Shown: in pieces, positions 1 to 12,600 of the stretch | How positions within the stretch are numbered: position 1 is the first letter of the stretch | Layout of the letters: every line of letters begins with the position of its first letter | Assembly: GCA_029207755.1 (NCBI GenBank) | Contig: JARCOQ010000001.1 | Span: forward strand, 95,212,640 to 95,276,639 | Direction: 5' to 3' | Source: Chamaea fasciata | Taxonomy: Eukaryota > Chordata > Aves > Passeriformes > Sylviidae | DNA length: 64,000 bases | Translations under genes and position numbers: made by a program | The notes under the pieces: model-generated | Seen by the model: the letters and a program-made list of their open reading frames with translations, nothing else | What the model was told of the DNA's origin: nothing | Databases searched by the model: none

Positions 1-54
1 CTCTCTGATGCTCTCAGTATCTCCAGAACCCGATTCTTCAGTTTCCAGTCTATT
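1..54 (-). CDS. COL15A1: COL15A1 exon 12, Ser-Gly-rich interruption (partial)
   Basis: Acceptor CCTAATTTCAG is followed by AATAGACTGG. In phase 0 it reads NRLETEESGSGDTESIRE (residues 420-437) and runs off the window. The acidic SGSGD motif (Ser427, Ser429) is a likely glycosaminoglycan site and aligns by eye with FEDTEGSGSTQLL in the human non-collagenous segment after the first helix. The 3' end of the exon is not in view. Confidence 0.85.
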
Positions 55-3000
55 CTGAAATTAGGAAAATTCCAGTTTAAATTATCGCTTCTAATGATGA
101 CAAATGCAAATATCACTTGACATTAACTGGAAATACAGCTATCAATATCCTTACAGGAGTCTGTCACCAATAAAATGAGTTATAATTCAGGAAAAATATT
201 TCACTTATGTTTCTGGTGTTTCACACCATCTTTTGTAATAACTGAGCAGTGTGTTTACTCTATGAGCCCAGTGATAACTATCCTGCAGGTCATGTGACTG
301 TTTAAGTGAACTGAAATTATGTCTCAGACAAATTTTAACTTCAGAGAGGTATCTGACAACATTAAGAATATCCTAAAATGCAGATCTTAAAAATAACCCG
401 TTTCCTAGAATTTGCCCCTCATTTGATAAGCCAAATTCTGAGATTCTTACAACTTAAAACTGGAATCAAAAAGATGACTTCTATAAAGAGAAATCAATAT
501 CAATCAATTTTCTAAAACATTCTGTTGATAAAACACCTTAGTGCTTAGTCTTTGGTGAGTTTCATAGCCGTGTACATTTTGCAGACTACAAAGAAAAACA
601 GAGAGAAGTACTACTTGAATAAGTTATCAAAATACCAAAGCTGATGTTTCAAATGCCTGGGAGTTAAGGATGCATTCCTTGGCTGCACTGAGACTTCTCC
701 CACTTCACTACAGAATAAAAGGCCTTTAAACTTGCTGTCACAGAGAACAAGAAATTATTGGCAGTGCAGGACTTGGTGCTCCCTGTTGCATTTATAGAAG
801 TGGTCTTTGACTAGGTAAAACTGTTGGTCTGGAGCACCTTGTCCTAGGGATCTGGAGCTGCCTTGCTGGTCTCTGGAAGTCAGCATCAGTGCAGGCTCAA
901 CAGTGCAGCAGAACACTGTTAATCTGTTTTTGTGCTCCAGAAATATATTGGCAAAATTTAGCAGACCCAGAATCAGGGGAGCATATAATCCATTTTGGCC
1001 GGGGGAATATGTTTCAAACTATCTTGTTAAATAGTCATGATACCCAGTGTGACAGATGGTTTTGTTTAAAAGTCCACCCCAGGATTTCCACTGGTGTCCG
1101 TGGTGAACTATGTCTAAGCATAAAATCAGCTCTCACACCATGTACCGAAAATTCAGGCCAGATTCCTTCCTTAGCTGCATGCATACGTATCCTCACAGAT
1201 ATAGCGGGAAAAGTCCAAGTACAGCAGTAAGATGGATCCGAAACTCATTCTCTAACATTGCCTGAGCACTGAGCATTTAAAGTACAAACACTGTCATCAC
1301 GCTGGTATGTGTTCTAGTATTTAATGACAGAAAACATAACTGACTGTCAGACCATTTCTCTGTTTAGTAGCAGGAAGAAATTAATAATTTAGGTTTAGAA
1401 CACCTTTTTGTGGAAATTCTTGTCTCATGTTCACCCATATATTGTTACTTTTGCACAGGAGAGCACACTCATCCACTGACATTTTAAAATGTGAATACTG
1501 GGTGTTTATGTAGCTTACAGTATTCACACACTTCAGTCAGACATTTATTTGCATTTCTGCATGAATGTTTTAGAAAACATGATTATCTCTGTGGCAGTCA
1601 GGCTACTTTCCCAGAGAAAACCTCCTATTTAGTTCCGGATTCCTCTGTGGCAAGCTGAGCTCATTGACAGAGAACCCCAAATACTCACTAATCCTCTGGA
1701 AGGAGCAGATGGTCCTGTGAGTCCTGGTAGTCCAGGAGGTCCTGGCAATCCCTCACCAGGATCACCCTGAAATGGGAATTAAGATAAATCAGCAAGGATT
1801 TAAAAAGACTATAAGCACTAGCTACAATCTGTGTGGATTTTCAGTCACAGGAGTGGCTGCTTAGACGCTATGAGCAGGGTTGGACTTTGTTCATTTCTAA
1901 GACAAGCTCCCAAGGAACATGATCTTTGCATTGGCAATGTAAGAAAGAACTCTTCCTTTTCTAACTTCTGCAATGAATTTGCAAGTGTACAAGAAGCATT
2001 AACAGCATTAGCCAGGGCATATGTCTTTCCAGAATAAGGTTTAACCATGGATCTTGCATTTTTAGGGTATACTATATATGAACCCTTGTCCCATCCCAAA
2101 AATCCCAACCCAAACCAAATGAAAACAAAAAAATGTAGTCAGTGTGATCACACCATGGTACTCAATCTGTAAATGTCTTGATTTATTGCTACCCTCTGTA
2201 ATGCTTTTTTCAATACTGTCATGACATGATTTTTCTTCTGTGTGTTGACCTTTATCTACTGCCAACACAATGAAAGACCGTGCTCAAATATGCGCCATTT
2301 TCTCTTATAATTACTACCATTTTTTATAATTCGTCTTTCTTACTTCACCTCTGACATTGTGCTGAGGTTACTTTGAACTGCTTCAGCTTAAGATGTTTGT
2401 GACTTATTTTTTCTGCTCAAATGCAGTATTTTTCACTCAAGTCAAGAGTTGAGCTTTTGCCTCCACTTATCTGTGCTTTACCCTCTAACCTGCCAATTTG
2501 CTATCTGGGCTTATGAGCATTTTAATTGTGTTCTATAAATTTGCATATTTGGTTACATAGCAGGAAACACTGCCTTTTAACTGCCTTTTGGTCACTTGCT
2601 CTTTATGCTTGAGAGTTCATTAGATAAATGTACTCATTCAGTTCTTTGTTCCCTGTGGCTTTGTCACATGGTTCCTACAGTGATACTTCAGTCATATCCA
2701 CAGAGAATGTGTTTAATTAATCTGGGGCTATTTTCACTGTCTGCCAGTGTGTTCATTTACAGATGCTCTTCATTCATTTTAACACATTCTCACTTTTTTC
2801 CAATGACTATTACATTAATTCCTGGCAGTGTTTGGTTTCATGCAATTTCTTCCACTTTGTATGCACTGCAAGAAAGACAAAAACCCCAGATCTCACATTT
2901 GGGTCACAGTAATTTTGAGGAAGCCTGACTGTATCCGTTCCCAAGGAGCATCTCATGGCTGTATCTCTGCACAGAACACGGACCATGGTGGAAAAGTGGC

Positions 3001-6000
3001 AGCCAGCTTCCCACTCCCCTCTGATTTGTAGTACCCCATCCACTCCTGGCTTTCTGTTTTCAACTAGAAGAAGCAGAAAGAGGAAGGTGGATCCTACTAC
3101 TGTTCCTGAAATTTTGATATTGTTATACTGGAAAAAGTGCTGACTGTCTTCAGACAGTATAACAGTTTTGATTTTTTGCGTGTTCTTTAAGCTTTGGTCA
3201 CTCTACCAATACAGCCAGGCCTAGGAAATCACACTGACTAGAATATTGAAGCAATTTTCTGAACAACTGATAATTTAAAAATAATAGACGTGTAAAAGAG
3301 GATCAGAGTGGTGTCTTCTTGTTTGTCCTGTTTTTACTGCAGGAGTTGTCTCTTTAAAGTATTGCCAAGACAAAGTTCTGCATATGAAGCTGTTAGCTTT
3401 CCTCAGTCCTTTTGAACCTATTGTTAGGATTTTTAGCACTCTTTTGTTAACTTCACAGTGTCTCTTTGAAATGTCTGAAGAAAATATTAGTCCAATTTTT
3501 AAATGAAAAACTAAGCTCAAGATGTCTATTAAATGAGACATAAAAGTAATCAGGAATAGACTACTGGAGTATTTTCATTTCTAATATAACTTTTGCTCTC
3601 TACAGGTAAGCTGCTTCTCCTGCTGCTAGAATGTTCTCCTGATGTCAATTCTGAACAATAAGGTAAGGCTGGATGGATTTTGGCTGTGAGGTCAGCTAGA
3701 ACAGACTGGCTGGGCCCACAAGCCTTAGGTACTTGACTCTGGGACTCCTTTTAGCCCTGCATGTCCAAAGCTAGCATTTTGAGTACATTTTTTTGTGCAT
3801 TTTGCATGAAATAACTTTAGACGTATTAAAATCTATCAGCATGGGCATTTGAAAGCAAAAAAGCTTACTGGGATGGCACTGGAGGAGTACAGAGCCAACC
3901 TATGCTCAGTCTTGTCTTGTAGCATACTGGGAGCAGTTAGCAACTGATGCTGCCCCTGAGGCATTGTCTTAATGGGGTCTATTTGATACAGGCCAAGGTC
4001 TATTTGATACAGGCCAAAACATTGCCAGAGACCATGCCTGCAATCTGAGCCATCAGCAAATCAGTCAGTTCCTGGGTGTGCTCCATTTGGTACTGCAGGT
4101 GTAGCTCTTGTTGCTGAAGATTGCAATGGTCACCTAACAGGAGCTGCGGCTGTAGCAGCTGCAAAATAAAATGCATTTGCTGATTTGCACTTTGCTTATA
4201 AATAGAAGAAATGGCAATGGGCATAATCTGGACATATTTTCCATTTGCTTTGTTTTCATTAAAAGAATCCTGGCTGATTTTGTGGTTTCCTGCACAGGAA
4301 TTATTTACATCTGTACCAAGTACCTTAGAAATAACTCTGGTCACAAGAAGGACCAAAGCAGATTTGCAAGAAACCTAAAAAGCTAATTGTCAAAGGACAT
4401 TTACATGCCTGTAATGCCTGTTGACAACTGATAGAGTGTTTTTCTGATAATCTGCCTTCCCAGCCTATCTTTCCTGAAGGGCCTGTATCCATGCACAGCA
4501 CTCCAGTTGTGAGCAATCCCACCATGTCTCTGTAACCTCTGAGAGGTGCTAGCCCTGTGACTGTGCATGGACTTGTAAGTCCTCCTGTTTGCCTCCCATG
4601 CTGCCTGGTTTTGTGAACATGTAGCTGAGACAGGCCCCAGAGGAGATCAAGAGTGTCCCCATTGTGATGTACCTGAGATGCTCCCTGACTGCCCCACATG
4701 CCTTCACTTTTCTAGAGTTTATGAGAACTCTCTGCTCAACATATCTTCCATTACAGTTGGACATAGAGATGTGGGGTTGGCTTGCAATCTTGTGACCTGA
4801 TTCCTGTACTGGAGACTAATTTTACCTATGAAATGATTCTGGATCATTTCAAATGAATCTGGATAGATGATATTTATGTGGGTCATGTTTGTGAATTTAT
4901 GAAGTCTGTATTGTTTTGTTAAACAGATGAAAGGGATTATTATTTTGACACTTGGAGCTACTATCTGTATGTCAATTTTGTGTACAACATGTGCTTTAAT
5001 AATAGATTAATCCATTACTTCTCACTTCATCTCAGAAAAGATACAAGCTGTTACTTCAGATGGATTGGCTCTTATTTCAATTATGTTCATTTCCTAAGGG
5101 TAATATGATTATACTGCCTCTGTTAAATCACTGAGCTAGTAGAGTAAGTTGCCCAGAGCAGTTATATACAGTTGACTTTTCTTTATTAAGTGTTCAATAC
5201 CTCTTCCTTAGCTCTTCTATGAAAGCCCAACTTCTTCTACTGCTGAAGGTTATTCACAGCCTTGAAAAATACTTATGATTCTGGTATGGTGCCATCCAGC
5301 CATTCATGGATGAACAGTATGATGTTTAAATTCTTCCTGTGATTCCGTATTTTTATGTCTCTTTCGGAGTGTACCAAATTCATACATGTCCAAGAATAAA
5401 AAGTGTCTGATTGATTGTTGGACATTAGGAGGACACATACCTTTTCACCTTTTGGGCTCACTTTTCCTTTCAGTCCCGGCAACCCTTGAAGTCCATTTTT
5501 ACCCTAAAAGGAAATAAGTGTTTCAATTAGACATTCTCTTTCATGTCGGTTGAACAGGCTGTACACTTAGCAGCAGAGGCTGGATGTAGGGATGCTAGGT
5601 TCTAACTCTTGGTTTGTACAGTTGGAGGAAGTATGGGACTTGGCATAGAATGCTCCTGGCAGTGCCCAAAATGTGTCTCTCACCACATCTACTCTTCCTA
5701 CAGCAAAGTGGCAGAGAAGGCTTTGGGGGATACAGATGGAAACACCTGCAGGCTGCATCTGGATTTGGCAGAGTGTCAACAGGACCACCACAGCACTGAT
5801 GGCAAGGATTTTTAAAACTGTAGTATTTGTAACACACTATTGCCAGCTGCTGCTCTGAGTGCACAGTATCATACCATTAATTTAAGCCTGCTCCCACCAT
5901 CTACTAAAACAGTTTTTTGTCCTAACCCATTTGAATCTGTTCAGTTTCTACCAACTAGGATCCTTCCTGAGGACGTACCTCTGACAGGCAATGTGGGATA

Positions 6001-6559
6001 CTAGATAGCATTTCACCCCATTTTCCATTCTAAACTTCACCAGTCAAATGAATCCCAAATTATCCTTCTTTACATCTTCATATTACCTACATACAATATG
6101 CATGTGCTCTTCCTATAGAGGCTTGTTCATGGGCTAGGAAGAAGTCCCACCAGATTTAAAGTCAGTGCTATTATAAAATGGGGCTGCTAATAAATTCAGT
6201 TAGGACACTCAAGAAAATATTCAGAAGGTAAACACATAGTATTTTCCCACTGGCATTTTGGGAATCTGGACAGCTGTGGTTATGGACTCTACTGAAAAGT
6301 TTTAGGACTGCCCTAATTTTAAAGATGGGCTATATAAAGTCATTAGGGAGAAAAATATGTCTCTAATATTGGACAGTGGTTTTTTTCCTATGATGATTTT
6401 TCCTGTAGGGTTACTGGTAGCAGGTTCATAGAAAAGTAGCAAATAAATGACCAAACAACATAAATATAGAACATAACATTGCTAATTATTATATATATAT
6501 CTATATATATATATCTCTCTATCTATCTATCTATCTATCTGCTATATATGCTATATATG

Positions 6560-6601
<42 letters not shown>

Positions 6602-9600
6602 TATATGTTCTCATGAAATGCTAATTTCATTGTTGAGTGAAGCCCCATCAAAACAATAGTAAAGTTGCATGGGTGTATGTAAGACTGGAACCCAGATGTA
6701 CATGGACAAAAGAGTAACTACGAAAAGTACAAGACTCTGTCACAAGATGCCTATGATAGAAAATAGGATTATTTTCACAAGGACAAGACAATTGGTTTTG
6801 AAGCATTTGAACTGCATTTGAAGAATTTTCTCTAAGACATATTGATTTCATAGAATTTTCTTTTAAGATATGCTTCATGAAGGTAGTCAGGCTTCTGTTA
6901 ATACATAAAATATAAACTTCTTGTCCAAAAACACTTTAATGACACATAACCTGAGTTTTGGCTAAATATTTGCAAATCTAGCAACATTTCTTTGAAGATA
7001 CCAGTGTCTGAAGGCAGCATTCAGAAAGGACCTCAATAATGCACCCCGTGAATGACCACTGATTTTTTTTTTTATTATCTTAAAACATACCAGTTTCATT
7101 TGAGGTTCAGTTGCAGGGGGCAGGAAGACTCAGGAAGCTCCCAGCAGTGCCACATGTTAGTATGGAAAAAGAGGAGAGGTCATGGGAATGGTGACAGCCT
7201 CTGTGTGATAAGGTCCTGGAGAGGGGAAAGACGCACAAAGTGGCAGCAGGAAACAAATGATAAAGGAAACAAAGAAGCCAGGCAGTGGAACATCAGTAGA
7301 AGACAGATACAGAACAGCAGCTGAGACTTGCACAGAATATGACAGCTATGGGTTTGTCATTGTGTGCTTTGCTGGGCAATACCTCACATAGAGGATGCAT
7401 GTGCAGGCTATCAGCAGCTTGTGGTGGATTGACCCTGGGGTGGGAATTACCTGGAGAAGCTGGGAAGGAACACTCCAGGAAGAGGACAGCAAATGTGACA
7501 GAGAAGGGTAAAGTAGAGGAACTCAGAGAAAGGAAAGTACGAATGATAAGGCAGAAGGTGCAGTTGAATTACTGCACAAGAGTAAAGGGGTGAGAGGTAC
7601 ATTGTAATTAACTCAAAAGTATTCTCAATTATCTACAAAGTTAATTGCAGCTGAGGTTAGGAGCAGGCAACATGGAAGCATGTGTCTATGGAGGGTCAAT
7701 GAAGGACCCCTCTAGAAGGGGTCTGAATATGCCCTCTTTTTGAAATACCCATCTGCAGAAAAAGCTAGCCGCATCACAGCTGAATTCCTGGTACAGCTGC
7801 TTATGCCATGCCATGCCATGCCATGCCATGCCATGTCATGCCATGCCTCTTCCTTTCTTTGCAACTGGGAAATCACAAATTTCTCTTAGAAACCTGGATT
7901 TTGCTCTCTTAACAACCTGAGGATGTCAACTACAATACCGGAACTGTTTTCTAAAGAGAGAAGATGAAGGAAACACTTTTCTGCTTAAGCCTCAGTGTAG
8001 CAGAGCCTCATAAAAATGTGTTTTTCTTAATTCAATTAACCAAAATATGTACAAAAGAGTACTCACAGGTAATCCATTTTTACCAGGAATGCCCTAAAAT
8101 AGAACATCTTTTTTAGGAAGATGAATAAAACACTGTAACATAGAAGCAACGGAAGAGAAAGGCAATTAATTAAATTGTGATATGCCATGCAGTGACAAAA
8201 TGACAAACCAGAACTATATCAAACACTGTGGCACTGTGGGATATTTTGCACCTTTGTTTAATCTCATGCATCTTGTGCTGATGGTTCACAAAGATTTGAA
8301 GTAAGTCACTGAAGAGAAGTCACTGAAGGGAGTCTGTGAGTTCTGCACCTTTGTCCACATTCCAACATGACAGCTGGGAGGGTGCTGCAGCACTGCCCAA
8401 GGAGTTGGTGGAATTGCTGCTCTGAGAGCATTTGTATGTTGGCACAGCAGCTGCTTGCCTTTGCTTTCTGATGGTTGTCACTCACTAGGCCCCTGCCCCT
8501 GATACTTGTGCAGTGTAGGCAGGACCCTCCTGACCTGCTGGGCTAAAACCCGTCTCGTATAAGTGTAACTGGTGACAGCGTGCAAGGTTGTGCAGTTCCA
8601 GGTCTCCACGTATGTGTGATGGATTACCCTTTCTAAAATACATGTTTTCTTTCAACAGAGAGAAAATACTCACAGGCTGACCAAGTTGCCCAAGTTTCCC
8701 TGGAGATCCAGGTCCTTGATCTTTATTTTCCATATCTTCTATTCCTGACCCTCCTAGAGCCTCTGTGGACCCATCCTCTACTTCGTGACCTTTCTGGCCC
8801 TGAGTCATTAAAATGTGAAATATGAAAAAAAAAAAAAAGTTGTATTACTTTTCCCATTTGTCTCTCTTCCCCGCTCCCCTCTCTTTCTCCTACAACCCTT
8901 GCTTTGTTCAATGCAGTCAGAACCTGACAGGCACCATACAAACAGTATATTCTATTTAGCAAATTAAAGATCATTCATGCACCTATAGATAAGTTGTTCT
9001 ATTCATGCACCTACAGATAAGTTGCTCTCTGAGCTGGTTACCTATATGCAAATGACCATGATTTTATTTCATATCCACACAAATCTGCACAGTCTAAGTC
9101 AATAGTGTAGGTTTGAAAAATATCATTTTCACATACTCAGTCTGTCAGGGAAAAAATTGTGAGAGTTAAGATAGACATGTTTAGGAGTGTTTTAGCCAGC
9201 TTCCCCAAGATCTACGACTCTAACAAAGGAGGGTTACACATGGGTTAAAAAGTGGCAGAAAATGAAATGATAACAAAAAATAAAAATGGAAAACAGCAAG
9301 ACTATAATATTGCTAAGCATTAGCATTTGGTCAAGAGAAAGTAATAATAACAAAAGGAATAATTTAAATATTCCAGGAACAAAAAAAGACCTTCCAGGAA
9401 TGAAGCTCGGACATTAATACATATTTAAATTAAAAACCAGTATGCAGAACAAAACACGTAAGTCAGTGTTGAATTTTGAAATAAACACTAGCATTTACTC
9501 ACATTTTAAAGCATCAATGAAATACTTTGGGTTCCATTATCAGCTAATGAAACTAGGAGGGATGAAATACTATAACTCTCAAAGCATTTTAAAGCTAACA

Positions 9601-12600
9601 GGATGACAGCTTTCAGCAAAGGAGCTGTAAACTGATTTTTTGAAAGACCTTTCTGGGCTCTGCAAAAAAAAGATAAAAAGGTCCCAAAGACCAGAATTTT
9701 TTTTTTTTTTTAAAAATATATATATGTGTATATATATATATATGGATATATATATATATTAATCTGGACTCATTACAGAATTTTTTCCCATCTGGAGAAG
9801 CGTTAGAATAGAATTTATTTAGTTAAACTGTGGGTAGAGATCATAGCCTGAATGAGATAACAGGATTGCAGATCCAGTGTTAGAGTATTGAAGGAAGTAG
9901 CAGATGGTATGGCAGGACCCCTCTCAATCATCTGCCGAAGATCTTGGGAGTCTGGGCAGGTTCCTGTTGACTGGAAGATAATCAGTGTTATTCCAGTCTA
10001 CAAAAAGGGTGGAAGGGAAGAGGCATAACTACAGATTTGTTGGCCTAACCTTAATTCCTGGAAAGTTAAGGAGAAGATCATACTGAGTACCACTGAAAAG
10101 CATTTAAAGAACACTGCACTTGTCAGGAACGCTCAGCTTGAGTTCACAAAGCAAAAGTCCTGTTTAACTAATTTGGTATCTTTCTGTGGTGAAGTCACCC
10201 ACATGAAGGATGAAGAGACAGAGGTGGATGTAACTTCCCAGGGTTTTTGTAAGGTTTTTGATACTGCTCATCACAGCACCCTTTGGGACAAATTTTCCTG
10301 TTGCAGGATGAGTGGGTTTTTAATGTGCTGGGTGAAGATCTGGCTGAAGGGGCAGAGCTCAAGGGTTGCGATGAACAGGGCCACATCTGGCTGGTGACTG
10401 GTCACCAGCAGTGTTCCTCAGGGATCAATCCTAGGGCCAGTTCTGTTCAATATATTTCTCAGTGAACTGTATGCAGGCTTGAATGCACCATTAGCAAGTA
10501 TGCTGATGATTCCAAACTGTGAGATGCTGCTGACTCTCCTGAAAGACAGGAGGACTTGCAGAGGGTTCTGGGTAGCCTGGAGCATTTGGGCAGTGAATAG
10601 CATGAAACTAAACAAAAACAAATTCCAGATTCTGTACCTAGGTAGGAGTAACACTGGGTGCAAGCAAAACCTAAGGGAGAAGTGGCAGTAACAACTCTTT
10701 AAAATTATTAATTTCTAAATGATTGATCATTATTATACTATATAATCATCTTGGGTATCTGTGTAGTGAAAAACATGTAGAAATTGAAATAAAGTAAGGA
10801 AAATTTGTATAGATAAGTGAGTAAGCAAACCACTTGTCATAATAGATTTAAGCTTAATGTGTCACCTTCCTAAATAAAGAACCAATTTTTATTCAAGTAA
10901 TATGGCACAAAAAGGAAAAAAAAAGGCAGTAATAGTTTATCTGATATTTAGTTTATCAATTTATATATATAAAATAATATTAGAATTGCTGCTTTAAAAA
11001 GATGTGAATTCAGGCATGAAAATGTTAGAGGAATTATATTTGGAAATTCTCCAACAAATACTAAAACTTCTTGTATGTCAGGTCCAACAGATGATCCTTA
11101 ACTTAGTGTTTCACCATTTGCTATGTTTTACCACAGTAAACACAGGATGCAAGAAGACCATGAAAGGAGTGACCTTAAACACTTGAACTAAACACACACA
11201 ATGTGGAAATTTCATTCTAAATTTCTGTCATTGGTGACACAGTGTGTTTTCTGGCAAAAAGAAGCTGTCATGATTGACTGTAGTTTCAAGCAGTAAGAAG
11301 AATGAGCTTTCGGTGTAGGAGTCTCAAGGCAAGAGGAAGGAAAGGTCATTATTTATTTTTTGCTTAGAAAAATCTGTGGTGGCTGTTTCAGTAGGAATAT
11401 TAATCAATAAAAAATGTAGTGGCAGATGATTATTTTGAAATATCCCAACAAGTAGGGCAAGTATTCCAGTAGCTCACAGGATTCCAATTGGGTGACCCAT
11501 GTAATTCTAATTTGTAGAATCATACAGAATTCAGGTTACATACTACCTTACAATATGTTTCCAAGTCCAGATTTTCCTGTTCTTGGGACTAAAAGATTAG
11601 GCATGTGATAAACTTGTTATACAGACCTCCTCTCTGTTTACTCCTGGCAAAACTCCAGCACCAGAGCCATCTTCTTCTCTTGACATTTTCTGCGTGACTG
11701 TGGTAGACTCACTGTTGCCTTGTCCAGTTTCTGTGACAGCTACATCTAAATAAAATAATCACTTATTCATGAGAGAGCAAAACATAACCTGCCCAGAGGT
11801 ATTTATCAGAGACAGATGCTGCAAATTGTACGAAAAAAGAAATTATTCAGATTATGACTAAAGTACATTCCAAAGATTAATATTAATCATTTTACAACTC
11901 TGAAAATTTTAAAAGAAAAGAAAAAAATAGAAAGGTGAGAGTAAAATTACAAAACATATCTGTTTTAAGGTCAGGGATTATATTGCTATATCACGGTTTC
12001 CTCGAGGTCTAGTCTAATGGTTGCCTATTTGTCATCCATATAACACAAAAAAATAAAAATTAATTACAACAGATACTATCTGAAGTATGTGTGGAGCCAA
12101 ATGTGGAGCAGCATTGTCTTTGAACTTATTAATATAACTAGCTTTTCTATTTGCTTTCTAGGAGTGCCCTGAAGTTGTCCTAGCAGTGGAGAACTGGATG
12201 CCTCACTGCACTATGCCTTGCTGCCTCTGCTTTGCTGCCTACACTTGTACTCAAAACACCCCACTGGTGCACTAGGTACATTCACATCCTTTGGAGGCAA
12301 TAGAGGTAGTGAATAGTTGTTTATTCTGTGGCAGGATTCAGTTTTACATGAAAGGCTGTGCTTTACTGTATCAGGTCATCAAATAAATAACCATCTTAAA
12401 TCCATTTTAGAGGTGTAATGTGGCTTTAGAGCCAGCAGGACTATTTGCAGAATTGTATGACCCATGGGGGGCCATGCTTCTCACCGACCTGAGCAGAATG
12501 AAGACAATTTTTCTCCTTTCATTCCCTTTGCCTAACACTTGCACTTTTACTGGAGTGTTATAGATTGTCACAGCAGCTCCTCAGGTCAGTTTCTTAGTTT

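Larger units (their letters stand above)
1767..5440 (-). other. COL15A1 intron 10
   Basis: The intron is 3.7 kb. It holds a minus-strand CR1 endonuclease fragment (about 4440-4740), a perfect 21-bp tandem duplication (3976-4017), and a small stem pair (3121-3130 with 3155-3164). The rest is unrecognised. Confidence 0.8.
5504..8066 (-). other. COL15A1 intron 9
   Basis: The intron is 2.6 kb. It contains a compound AT/ATCT microsatellite (6489-6606) and a CATGC pentanucleotide repeat (7803-7847). Open stretches at 7052-7593 on the plus strand carry no recognisable domain. Confidence 0.8.
8800..11626 (-). other. COL15A1 intron 7
   Basis: The intron is 2.8 kb. It holds a 28-bp near-perfect tandem duplication (8973-9028), a T/TA repeat (9697-9760) and a plus-strand CR1 reverse-transcriptase fragment (about 9895-10690). 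Confidence 0.85.

Noticed and set aside
5567..5864. Overlapping open frames on both strands just after exon 10
   Set aside because: No recognisable protein, no splice fit to COL15A1; likely GC-richer intron sequence.
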